From Spirogloea muscicola (taxonomy: Eukaryota > Streptophyta > Zygnematophyceae > Spirogloeales > Spirogloeaceae): 18,620 nt of DNA. The notes below the pieces were generated by a model. The model saw only the letters and a list, made by a program, of their open reading frames with translations. It searched no databases and was not told the DNA's origin. Within the stretch, counting starts at the first letter, position 1; each line of letters starts with the position of its first letter. The position numbers were made by a program, and so were the translations under genes. The stretch is from contig WELB01000052.1 in the NCBI GenBank assembly GCA_009602725.1, positions 77,638 to 96,257 of the forward strand, given 5' to 3'. Positions 8,288 to 18,237 of the stretch are shown one piece after another.

Positions 8288-9735
8288 CTTTCTCAGTAGC
8301 AACAACGTCAAGGAGTGCCAGAGCCTCGCTCAATAGCACGCAAAAGTCAAATCCCAGACTCTCCAACTCCAGATTCTGCGACTCAATCTTGCTGAGGTCC
8401 AGCACATTGGAGATGATGTGCAGCAAGTTGTCCCCAGACGTCCAAACGATGTCAAGGTGCAACTGCTGCTCTTCAGTAAGCTCTGTGCTCTTTAGCAGCT
8501 CCGCCACCCCAATGACACCTGATAAGAAACACGCCATACTAGTTCTAAAGTACAACTTGCCTTTGTCTTAGCTTGATGATCAATTCCTGTCAAGCATTAC
8601 CGTGGACTTGGATCACGATCACGAAGTGTGGAGGACAGGACCTGCAACTATTTGTGGAATTGTGTGCATGGGGCTGCAAAAGAGAGCGAGAGGGGTTGCC
8701 CTTCACGGGAGTGCGGATCTCGTGGGACATGTTGGCAAGGAATCGGCAAATGGCCTGGCTGGCTGCTTCAGTTGCCTCATTGGCTGGGCGCAGGTCCAAC
8801 TCCTGTTGAATGAGCAGCTGGGCTGATTGAAATTTACCAAGGAGTTACCAGAAGTGTATACAGAGAAAATTACCTAGTGCTCAAAGGAAGCAGGCATGTG
8901 CATTACGCACCTGCTTCTTGCGCTCGGTGAGGTCGTCCTACACGACCACGATGTGAGCCTCCCCATTACTGCTAATGAGCTTCAGCGTGAACTCCACGAG
9001 CAGGTCCGAGCCGTCCTTGCGGAGGTGCACCCACTCAAAGCGGTGGTGCCCGTCACGCTTGACAATCACGTCGTTCTCCAGCATCCGCTGCCAAGTAGAG
9101 AAGCACAACTTCAAGTGCATACATTATCAGAGCATTATCAGAGCAAACAGAAGCTCTTAAAGTGCGTCACAACGGCAACTCTCACTGTGGACTCTATAAT
9201 ACAAGAGGTACAAGAGGAACATGAGGGAGCGGAGCCTACACCCGAAGGGCTTCTGCACAGGGTGGCTGCCAAGCTTCACCTTGAGGGAGGGCCACCCGCC
9301 GGGCTGCATGAGCGGCGTCACGACGGGGTTGCCCAGGTGCTTCACGACAAGAAGTACCTCCTCCTTCTTCTCACGCTGCAGTATACGCTCTGCAGCCTCG
9401 TTGCAGTTCTGGGCCTCCAGGTTTATGTTGCAGAGCACAATTGGATCCTGTGATACATCCACGTCGGTGTCACTTAAAACCGCTGCACACTTACTATCCA
9501 TTCAATTGTGGTAATATCCTGTCGACCCACGTTAAGCAGGTGAACAACAAATGTTGTGGTAGCTAATTACTAACTAGCAATCAGGCACTTTCTACTAAGT
9601 CCAAGGGAGAGCAGGGCACGAGCACCCACAGAGGACACGTCGAAGAGGATGTGGAACTTCTCCTGAGCTGACCGCTGTTCCGTGACGTCGTTCACGATCC
9701 ACAGCTCCCCACCATCATACAGGTACCCAGTCCAC
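8288..9735 (-). pseudogene. PAS-domain sensor histidine kinase fragment (decayed)
   Basis: Five exons (minus strand): 9630-9735, 9280-9447, 8911-9087, 8700-8817 and 8288-8518; phases match throughout. In order they give a PAC end (GGELWIVNDVTEQRSAQEKF), a PAS domain (ILFDVSSDPIVLCNINLEAQ, then CNEAAERIL, then HRFEWVHLRKDGSDLLVEF), DDLTERKKQ, a coiled coil (ANEATEAASQAI), and the HisKA H-box FLANMSHEIRTP. A second helix follows (GVIGVAELLKS ... ISNVLDLSKIES). The phosphoacceptor His is in SHEIRTP. Two faults are visible: an in-frame TAG at 8938-8940 inside the PAC motif, and no HATPase domain after ATEKG, where the sequence soon enters the foldback element. TAG is used as a normal stop by two neighbouring genes, so readthrough or reassignment is unlikely. 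No 5' exons were found above 9735. Confidence 0.8.
8698..8699 (-). other. Apparent GC splice donor (GC-AG intron)
   Basis: To join SHEIRTPVK to GVIGVAELL as in other histidine kinases, exon 8700-8817 must end after AAG-G and the intron must begin GCAACC (8699 downward), ending TTATCAG. The only nearby GT (in CCC|GTGAAG) would put the next exon out of frame. The inference depends on protein similarity in the HisKA domain, which is very regular here. Confidence 0.6.
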
Positions 9736-10075
9736 CTGCACAGGTCACACAGGGACGCCAGTGGAAGGAGTACAAGTGCAGTCAGCGCAGGTTTCGAGGC
9801 CTGCTCTGTCTTGCAACTTGGCCCAGCAATCATGCTACGCCACCTATTGCAACAAGATGGCACTACGTTGCAATCGACTACAGAAAGCCTGATCTCACTG
9901 ACACCTGGACCCTTTAGTAAAGTCCACTATCATACTCCATCACTCCTGACTAACAAATCCACTCCTAGCCCTAAGACCAGTCATGCAATGTGATCACTTA
10001 GAGCATCAAAATATTCTGCAACAGTAACCCCACCTCTACCTCCCAAAGCCCGCATTCGCAGCGAGAAGCAGCTCG
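9736..10075. other. No gene recognised upstream of the kinase fragment
   Basis: On the minus strand this should be an intron or upstream region of the kinase fragment. Frames are short, and I found no further PAS-like exon or start. Confidence 0.4.
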
Positions 10076-10143
10076 CTTTACAGAGAACATTAAGAATCCA
10101 GCCCCTATTCTCAAATGGGCGAGCACTTTCTTTACAGAGAACA
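10076..10143 (-). repeat. 40 bp insertion flanked by 14 bp direct repeats
   Basis: CTTTACAGAGAACA occurs at 10076-10089 and 10130-10143. The 40 bases between (10090-10129) are, in inverse orientation, a near copy of 4309-4340 (GTGCTCGCCCATT, then AGAATAGGGGCTGG); the two differ by one substitution and one gap over about 33 bases. This is what a very short retroposed copy with a target-site duplication would look like. Confidence 0.65.
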
Positions 10144-11201
10144 GCCGCAAGGGTCTCAACTGACTACAATGCTGCTAGCAGCCATTATCATCCAATAGCA
10201 GATGGTAAAAAAGAAGCCGGTCCCACTTCCCTCATTAATAAACCCCGACAATATGTCAATCTACTTGGCTGGCGGTCAAGGCTGGATCAAATCAAGGAGC
10301 CTTTGTGCAACTCCAAAGCCAACACTTAGAGGAGCCCTTGCGTAACCTGCTCTATTGCGGCCGCAATTCTCCGTGCATGGGGTGGCGCGACACTGATATT
10401 CATATTCTGCTCCCCTTGCCTCCGAGCACTTTCACTTCTGAAAGCTGGCGTGAAGCTCTGGTTGCGGTCATGCCAGATAGGCTCGGCTCTCGCTGCCTGG
10501 CTTGACAAGCGCCGCTAAGCGAGCTATTGCTGAAAGTAATTAAGACAGATGCACACGGCAAGGAAACACTGATAGCGGCAAGGGGACACTCATGGTTTAC
10601 ATAGAGGGCTGCGTAGTACATTGTATGTTGTACAGCATGTTGTACATGCTATCCATGTTTGCGCAGAGCTATGGATCAGGTGTGTGCCATCTAATGGTTG
10701 TTTAGATTGTAAATCAAAGTCCTGCCAAACACAGTCACACCTCAGACATAATGGGCTCGCAGATCTACCCCTATATGTTCTGCCTCCAGTACTACCTCCT
10801 TCTAAGTCATGGGTGATGTCGCTGAGCCTAGCTCGTCAAGAGTAGCCACCATACTGGTGGCCAGCATGCTGGCACCATGCTACCTGGTGGCAAAGGTACT
10901 AGGACTGAAGGCGGCAAGGCCTAGGCTCCTCTTGATTCACAACCACGGCAACAGCTGTGGCTCCTACAAGACAATGGGTAATGCACCATGGCCAACGGAC
11001 CTTGGCAATGATATAGATATCCTGGATCTAATAATACACTGTCTATACACTACTTATCCAGCACACAGTTGCGCATAGACGAGCTGCTGTCATGTGTGGC
11101 AGTGATTTGGAGCGGAACACTAGCAGAGTGGCATGCCGAGCTGCTCACTGCCAGCACCTTTCAGAAGAATGGGTTCAAAGCGCTTGCCGTGACTGGACTT
11201 G
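10144..11201. other. Intergenic space 3' of the decarboxylase gene
   Basis: This should include the decarboxylase 3' UTR (minus strand, just below 11202). Frames up to about 90 codons occur on both strands but show no domain motif and no paired introns. I see no RNA gene. A small palindromic patch with TGTACA words lies near 10625-10650. Confidence 0.4.
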
Positions 11202-14200
11202 TCACTTCACTGCAGCGTTGGGAGGACTGCCTGCCAGCAGCTCTGTGGCACCAGCCTGGATCAGCTTCCAAGCCGCGTCCACGTGGCGCTGCTCCGTCCT
11301 CACAGCGCCAATAGCCATCCGCAGCGTGTACACGCCACTCAGAAGCTGTGGACCAATTCATGAGACTTGAGGCATGGTTGTGCATTTCATTAATAATACA
11401 TTGCACCCGTGGTACTTTCTGCAACACCTAAGTTCAGATTCATTGGTCATACTTCAAAGCCTGTTCTAAGAAAACCCATGCATGTCATAAGGAGGTCGCA
11501 ATCAAGTGGAGCAGTAGATCATCTATTCTGCCCCAAAAGCAAACAGCAGTGTGATAGCAAGTTGCAGGATACCAGAACACATGGCCTGTATATAAGCCAA
11601 CCGTGTGTATAATGAAGATCCTGCCGGAGCTGTTGACCTTGTCCTCCAGCGCTGCATTGAGCGACTTCCCATTGTCAATGTCTTCACTTGGAGGCTTGAG
11701 CCGGAAGCAGACGAGGCCAAAGATTGTGGGTGCCATCACCTGCAGTCGTGGAAAGTTGCTCCGAACTCAAAGCAGTGCACAGGCAGGGGTCCTGAGATTT
11801 AACGAAACATCAACTGGCCATGATCTGCTGTGCTCAAATCTTGCTGAGGCGGCTCATTTGATCAGTCAATATGCATGCTGCTCTTGCTTTCTTCTCTCTG
11901 TAGGCCTGCCCCTATGGACTAGAAAATCTGGTAGGCAGAGGAGTTTATAGATCTTCTGGATTCCCTTGGATGTAGATGATGTGTCGAATATTCACCTTGC
12001 ATCTATTCTCTTAAGCATTCACAAGAATTGCAGGCCCACAATCACCTAAGACCTGGAAGGCTGCTGACTCTGTGCCTAACTGTACTCAAGACCTTGTGCT
12101 GGTTAATCTGCTGACCTCAAAGCGTGCATCAGCTAGTACAAGCGACTCAAAGTGCTTGGCCAAGGCCACGTGCTTCCTGAGATACTCTCGCAACTTGTCC
12201 GCGCCGTACAACCGCATCACAAGCCACAGCTTCAGAGCCCTGCCAAAGAATCAAAACAAGAGGGGGAGGTGCGGAGGAGGAGGATGGGAAAAGGAATTGG
12301 GCCATTGCTTTCTACATGTCCCATGTTGACAACAATCGCTACCGGGTTTGGGGTTGAGGAAGAAGCCAGACCCAATTCTGTCGGGAAAGGCATTGTGAGC
12401 AATGATAGTGCACTCAGGATCTGCAGAACGTACTCATCCAGGGCAAAGCTGTCCTTACCGAAAGCGGCGCCCGAGTGGGACCTGCCAGTCTTTGTAGTCG
12501 ACAACTTGCCGGCCATCTGAAGCCTGCTCTTCATTTTCCAATTATAATGTCATCAAACTCATGTCTCAGCAGCTGCTTGTGTACACAAGGTGATGCAATT
12601 ACCTACCAGCTGAATTGAGGAAATGTAAGGCATCTACCAAAGGATGAGCTTCTTGATATGAGGCTGCTAGCAATTGTACTAGTGCACACATTCTCTATCA
12701 TATGACGGACACTTGCAGATGAAGGAGTGGATCTGATGGTCATGCGCTGATGTATGATCTCCATGCATGTGCACCTTGTTCTTGAAGTATTCGGCCTGGC
12801 AGGACAGGGCAGTCACTAGAGATCTTGAGTCCTGCTTGACGGGAAAGAGATCAAGAAAGGGTACCTTCTGTAACAGCTTGTTGCAGGACACTTTGCTATA
12901 GCAGACTATAGGGGATTCTTTGCAGCCTCTTAATGATGCCTAAATTATAGCAAGCTGCCAAGTAAGAAGAGTCAGGGCTGTACATGGACTTGTCATTGGT
13001 GGTCATTGTCATGACATAGCCAGCCATACCTTGACATACAGTACGGAGCAGTCGAAGTTGGTAAGGAGCCACTTGTGGGCATTGAATGCGAATGAGTCGG
13101 CTCTCTCCAGGCCGTCCAGGTACGGACGGAACTCGGGGCAGATTGCCGCCGCGCCCGCGTACGCGGCATCCACGTGGAACCACAGCCGGTGCTTCTGCAA
13201 GTCAAGATAACGCAGTACTGTGTGTATCAGACAAGCACATGGAATCTCTTCACTTATCATAAGCTGGTACTCAGCCTCATGCCTTGAGCAGAGTTGCGGG
13301 GAAATTGAGGCAAGTCTAGTCCAACAGAGTGCGTCTTCTAATCTGACACTAATCTGCACACCTGTGCGATGTCTCCAAGCTCAGCCACGGGGTCCACTGC
13401 GGTTGACGATGTGCTCCCAACCTGGACTTACAAGGCGTGAGGTTTGAGGATGTGTAAGGGAGTGCATCGCGTCAATGCAGCTTTCAGCTGAATGACTGGA
13501 TGTTAAGCTTTTTGCCTTAGTCTCACTTGTCACAGCAATGTTGTGCTTGAGACATTTAAGTAGGTTGTGCACAGCCTCTATCCATTGCAAGCTCCTCTTA
13601 CATGGGCGTGAAGACTTAACAGAGGCACAGTGGTCTGTAAAGATTGGATATAGAAATCCAATCTTGACAGACCGTCAGTGAAAACTCACCGAAGCATAGA
13701 GGAAGAATGGCTCAAGGCCAGCTTCAATGTCAGCAGCAATCTGCTCTGCCATCAAATCTGGTCTGACTGCATAATTTGTGAAAGAGTTCGCGGGAATCAC
13801 CCGGAAGTTCCTGAGGTCAATTGCAGCAATCTGCAGCTTGGCAAGGAATCAGAAGGCCGGTGGTCTTTCCATATTGGCATTGGAGGCAAGCAACTCCAGC
13901 ATCGTGCTGACAGAATCAAGCGAATTTATAAGTGAAGGCCTCCAAAGTGGAAACCTGGCAGGCCTTCAGCACACAGGTGTGGGCCTGGTCGGAGGTATAC
14001 GCCACAAGCTTGCCAAGCGCTTCTGCGTGTGAGAGGGCCCCGTTGGCCGTCACGCGCCGGATAGCGCGCTCCCTTGCCGCCAGCATTGCGACTAGGACTG
14101 CCTCACTAGCCGTGCCCTGGATGACGCCGCCTCCCGTCCCACCTATGCCAAACCCCCGTCTCCATGACAAGTATTTAAGTTGAAGCGGTCAAGGAAATTG

Positions 14201-15718
14201 GCTTCACAATTAGATTATCAAGGTCAACAATCTGCTTCAAGTGGCACATGGCAGAATGTCTGATGAGGAGCCCCGTGAAGGAGATGGCGAGGCCAGTCAA
14301 CGAAGTGCTGGGCAAAGCGCCAGACTTAATCAAAGGCAATATGATGGGTGGACTTACTGCTGCTCAGGAAGGCGGGCGGCAGCTGCAGGAGCTTGGCAAG
14401 CCAGTCGAGCACGATGGTCTCGAGCTCGGTAGCGGCTGGTGAGCCGATCCAGGAGAAGCCGACGATGTTGAGTGCGCCTGAGAGCATGTCCCCCAGGAAG
14501 CCGGCCGTGCTGCTGTTGGCAGGGAAGTAGGCGAAGAAGCTCGGGCTCTGCCAGTGTGTGATGCCTGGCATGATCTTGCTCTGTACATCTGCGGATGTAA
14601 GCAAGCTCGACCACACAAGGGCAGCAAGCGTGAGCAGCTGCAACACTGACTGAAGCATGCAACCAGCACACGTGTGCAGCGTATGTCTTGATCATCGCTA
14701 CTTGAATTCCCTGCACTTGACTATATGCTTTACTGCACTCGACTATATGCTTTACCTTCTCGACCCCAGAATGATGACCCCAACAATATTCAGCAGAAAA
14801 GCTGCCCACAATCTGCAAGGCTAGCAGCTCCAATATGACGATGTCTACTTGTGGGCCGCAGTGGGGCTGGCTAGCAGCTGCAACTTTCGCAAGGAGTCAC
14901 TGTGCTCAAGGAAGAGTTCCAGGCATAATTGGGAGAGTGATGTGGACCTTGGAGGACAAGCTCCAGGGGCTCCGGCGCATCGGGGGCTTCATTCGGCAGG
15001 AGGGGTTTCAAGTAGCCGGGCTGTGATTACAAACATCAGCCAAGGTGAAGGCTGTGAAATGTCGGTCCTGTCAGTACTGCAGCTGCATGCGTCTTCTAAG
15101 TTCCCAGCTTGCAGCCCTCTCAGGCAGCTCCGAGCAGGCACTACTGCTTGAGACGAAGTACATGCCTTCCCCTCAAAAAGCATGCCTGCGACGGCGACTG
15201 CCTCTGACATGGTAGCAAGGAGGCCCTCGATTGCTTTCTTAGCCGAATCGCTGATCAGCTGCAGCTATGCCATGGAGACCTCTGCAAGCGGAGTCCGAGC
15301 TCCGACCAGGGAGGCGGCGCACCTCCACTTGGCTGCGCACGGGGTGTTGCTCGACAGCGGCGTAGTAATCGGCTATGAAGTCCACCATGCGGTGCGCCAC
15401 CGCTCTAAATTCCTCGGGGTCCAGCAGCTGCATGTCAGCTCCCGCAGCCTTTGCTGCTGCTGCTGCTGCCTCGCCCCTGGAGACACGCCGCCATGACAGC
15501 GGCGTTGGCAAAGCTGCACCAATGCACCGGGAGCTGATCCTTGGCCATGATGGGCGGGCGTCGCAGCCCTCGCTTGCGCTGGGGATGCGCCTGGGTGCAA
15601 TTTTGACAGGCAGACCGCCGCAAGGATCTGCTGCTTCCGCTGGCGACGGCAGCTGCAGGGTGCGCAGATTGCGACTTACATGGCTCCAGTGAGAAGAAGC
15701 CGCAAGCGCAGCGCACAA
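11202..15718 (-). CDS. Aromatic-L-amino-acid decarboxylase (group II PLP enzyme)
   Basis: This enzyme removes CO2 from aromatic amino acids (tryptophan, tyrosine or DOPA) to give amines. Twelve exons on the minus strand: 15323-15718, 14948-15020, 14358-14588, 13955-14142, 13690-13830, 13362-13421, 13030-13194, 12775-12831, 12459-12523, 12116-12239, 11602-11739 and 11202-11345 (TGA). All introns are GT-AG and every phase matches. Motifs in order: [62 protein letters not shown], with the His that stacks on [12 protein letters not shown], with the PLP-nitrogen Asp; FNAHKW, with the PLP Lys; EYFKNK, with the Tyr typical of true decarboxylases rather than aldehyde synthases; [20 protein letters not shown]. 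From the Met at 15431-15433 the protein is 498 residues, the usual plant length. From 15718 it gains 95 residues, Arg/Ser/Ala-rich, possibly a targeting peptide. The preferred substrate cannot be read from sequence. Confidence 0.93.
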
Positions 15719-16212
15719 GCTGTGAGCAGTGTTGCCTGCAGTGTTGCCACACGAGCTTGACCTTCCTAGAGACCACTACGGCTTCAGAGGCGTTCACAAA
15801 GGTCAGCCTTGGAGTGCTTGACAAGGAAAGTCTGGCTGGGCTGGCCAGCTGGACTTCACGGGGTTTTAAGTCATCCTGTCGCCAATTGTCCTGGGACTAG
15901 CAATCTGGAAGCTCATCTGGAAGGTTCGTGTGCTACCCCGTGGGCACTGACGTCACACTGTTACCTTAGCCACCTTAGCACAAGCCTTCGTTTTATGTAG
16001 CCTTATTTTTGCACTATGTTGCCTGAACAGTGTATTGTTTGGCCTGAAGTAGCTCCCTCTTATATCATGCGCACCGCGCGCCTTCTCTCCATATACTGGA
16101 CCTCCTCAGCATGTTAGGAAACAACAACGATGGGAAACGTATCGGCAGCTGAATAGAGCAACTCTTCCAACATCTGGCGATGGCTGTGAAAGAAGACGTG
16201 GCACTCCCAACT
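15719..16212. other. Presumed promoter region of the decarboxylase gene
   Basis: This stretch lies 5' of the decarboxylase on the minus strand, before the second LINE copy. I recognise no gene. From about 16150 the plus-strand frame (EQLFQHLAMAVKEDVALP) may be a diverged upstream part of the LINE protein, but that is uncertain. Confidence 0.4.
15948..15955. promoter_or_regulatory. TGACGTCA palindrome (possible bZIP site)
   Basis: A perfect TGACGTCA octamer, the classic bZIP/CRE-type core, lies about 230 bp upstream of the longer decarboxylase start. One octamer can occur by chance; function is inference from position only. Confidence 0.25.
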
Positions 16213-16737
16213 GTCGACGTTGTTGTTACGGAGGCATATAAGGGCCCCAGCATCGACACACATCGCTGGGCATGCACTGGGCGGTGCAGAGCAAAAAAAT
16301 CCGCGGCACTACTCCGATTGCCCCCAATGCGATCAGCTCCTGCCAGTGGCAATTGACATCTATGGCTGTCTGGATCCTCGTTTCCACACTCTGCTTCAGA
16401 ACATTGCCAATCTAGGCTACACTCGACGTGCAGATGTGTTCCCGGCTGAGATGGGCTTGCCAGCTGCATATCTGTCGCCCTTGCGACGACGAATTTCGGC
16501 CTGTTTGCAGCGTGCTCAGGCTAGTGCCTTGCACCAGAAAGCTGGGCGAGCTCTAGTTGGTGGCAGAAGGGCTCCGTTTCTGGCATCTAGTATTCATGCA
16601 TCGATTAGTGACCTTTATGTTTTGACCCGTGGTGATTGAGCGGGTCAATCTGCTGTAGGTCATGTAGATTTTAAGATGTGCTTGCCTTCGTACTTGGCCA
16701 TTTGGCCTACATCTGTTTCTTATACACATAATTCACA
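16213..16737 (+). mobile_element. LINE 3' end, opposite orientation (element C)
   Basis: The same family as elements A and B, inverted: 16213-16218 (GTCGAC) pairs with 5143-5148, and the homology runs to the common 3' end near 16737. The encoded part gives VDVVVTEAYKG, then GHALGGAEQ, then FGCLGP in diverged form (YGCLDPRFHTLLQNIA), then RRRISACLQRAQASALHQ, ending at TGA near 16639. Compared with element A it lacks the internal TAA but has one extra base after the codons for EAYKG (GGGCCCCAGC), a frameshift. Both copies are therefore inactive fragments of the same 3' region. Confidence 0.8.
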
Positions 16738-16747
16738 ATGGGGGCAA

Positions 16748-16814
16748 GGGCTGTGTGAAACCAGCCCGAAAGGAATTGACAAAAGTTTGAAGGGGCTAAA
16801 CGACGGAGGGGCCT
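16748..16814 (+). repeat. Divergent hairpin repeat next to LINE element C
   Basis: GGGCTG (16748-16753) pairs with CAGCCC (16762-16767). The tail GAAAGGAATTGACAAAAG follows, resembling the AAAGGAATGGACAAGG tail of the 3.6 kb copies. It begins about ten bases after the LINE 3' end and directly precedes the full-length third copy. Confidence 0.65.
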
Positions 16815-17032
16815 TAAGAAAGAAGCGAGGCCAGATTGACTGGTGGCTGGGAAAGGTCAGCCCAAAGGAATGGACTAGGTCTGAGGGGGCCTGAGTGCGA
16901 CCGACTAGGACTAAGACATCAGCCAGGGAACGCTCAGTAACCTCTAGTCAGGAGATGCAAGTCCGAGTAGCTAGCTGGCGGAAAGATGTCGCCCTGACGG
17001 AAGCTGGAGGCCGCCGCCAAAGTGCGGCCTTA
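16815..17032 (+). repeat. ~210 bp hairpin-bearing repeat, copy 3
   Basis: A full-length relative of 3618-4041, in the same orientation 13 kb away. It contains AGGCCAGATTGACTGGTGGC, the hairpin at 16845-16862 (one G-U closing pair), CTAGGACTAAGACATCAGCC, and the end GCCGCCGCCAAAGTGCGGCC, which is itself a small GC-rich stem. Differences from copies 1 and 2 are scattered substitutions. Confidence 0.85.
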
Positions 17033-17070
17033 AGCGCTTAGCAGCTACGGAGGGGCCTGAAGATGCTATG

Positions 17071-17160
17071 TGAAAGGGTGTGAAAAGGCTAGCCCAAAGA
17101 TGAAGACAAGGTCCAGAAAGAAAGACTATCCGAGGGGGCCCCGAAGCACAAACTGCTCAG
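17071..17160 (+). repeat. Degenerate hairpin repeat
   Basis: AAAAGGCTAGCCCAAAGATG followed by AAGACAAGGTCC, with a later GAGGGGGCCC, follows the same order as the other copies, but the 5' arm (GGGTGTG) no longer pairs well with GCTAGCCC. It is probably an old copy. Confidence 0.5.
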
Positions 17161-17364
17161 CAGAGCAAAGCAAGCAACTACTCCAGATGGCCACTCACCA
17201 TTCCAGGCAGTTCGCAAGAATTCAGCAGCCAGCAGGCAGTCATCCTGTTGTTTACAAGGACCTCACGCACTAGTGCTCCCACGATCAATCGTCCACATAT
17301 TTATCTCCTTCTATACCCGTGTCCTATTCATGGCCGTAAGAAGTAGCAGCTCCTCCAAAGTGGC

Positions 17365-17388
17365 GAGGGCTGTGAAGGGGCAGCCCTC
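17365..17388 (+). repeat. Eight-pair hairpin of the same family
   Basis: GAGGGCTG (17365-17372) pairs perfectly with CAGCCCTC (17381-17388). The following AAGAGATTGATAATGTCC is a weak match to the family tail. Only the stem-loop and a short tail seem to be present. Confidence 0.5.
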
Positions 17389-17873
17389 AAGAGATTGATA
17401 ATGTCCAGACAGTCCGCTAGCTAATTTCATGCAGATTACCAGGCAATCTCTGACGAGGACTGCTCAGCAAGCCCCTACTAAGCAATCCAATTCGAAACAC
17501 TAGCAGGCATGAGAGCTCTTATGACACTGGTAGCCATGAGACCTTATATGGCCCTTAGTGGCTACAACTCAGGCAGGTCACCCACTTCCTGGTTGCAATA
17601 TGTGCTCCTTACTACACAACGACTGTGCGTGCTGAAAGATTTCTTGCTCCGCCTGCCCTCTCCTTTCTTGTCCTGCAACCTGAACCTGCTGTTCACGATC
17701 TAAATCCTGTACCTGTCCTTCATGTCTTACAGCCACTTCCTGTCTTGATGTGGGAGGACCAGCAGATCGCCCCCGTCTTGGCGCAGATGCAGACATGATC
17801 ACAAAGAATTCAGAGTAACACAAAGACTTGCCTGATTACACACAGAGCCGGCGAGCACTCAGCTCCACCTGAC
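17389..17873. other. No gene recognised
   Basis: The longest frame is a Gln/Arg/Glu-rich one on the minus strand (17578-17823). It has no recognisable domain and no supported splice partner, so I do not call it a gene. Confidence 0.4.
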
Positions 17874-18094
17874 CTCACACACAGCAACGTCTTTCGCACA
17901 CAGAGCCGTCGCGCACACAGCGCCGCTTCGCCTCACACAGAGCCGCCATGCACACAGCACCGCCTCGCCGCACTCAGAGCCACCTCGCACACAGCGCCGC
18001 TTCGCCTCACACAGAGCCGCCGCGCACACAGCGCCGCCTCGCCTCACACAGAGGCGCCGCGCACACAGCGCCGCCTCGCCGCACTCAGAGCCAC
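17874..18094. repeat. Minisatellite of CACACAGAGCCGCC-type units
   Basis: About six diverged units near 37 bp alternate CACACAGAGCCGCC with GCACACAGCGCCGC and TCGCC. Some units carry CGCACTCAGAGCCAC instead. Frames through it on either strand give Cys/Ala/Arg or His/Thr/Pro repeats that reflect only the tandem structure. Confidence 0.85.
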
Positions 18095-18237
18095 AGGATT
18101 GTTTGGGCCTTTCCTGTCATCTGCCGGGGCCTCCCTTATCTAGGGAGACTCTCATCGGCCTAGCAGAATGAGCGGAATGGGTGATTCTACCAACCCACTG
18201 ATTCACCATATTTCTATATTCAATACGTGCAACGACC

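Noticed and set aside
10809-11078. Plus-strand 89-codon frame as a gene
   Set aside because: No recognised motif; it lies in the presumed 3' region of the decarboxylase and has no splice or context support.
17578-17823. Minus-strand Gln/Glu/Arg-rich frame as a possible gene start
   Set aside because: No domain, no continuation through a supported splice site, and composition matches a chance frame in CTGTCCTG-rich DNA.
17874-18094. CRISPR-like array
   Set aside because: There are no unique spacers between constant repeats; it is a diverged tandem minisatellite.
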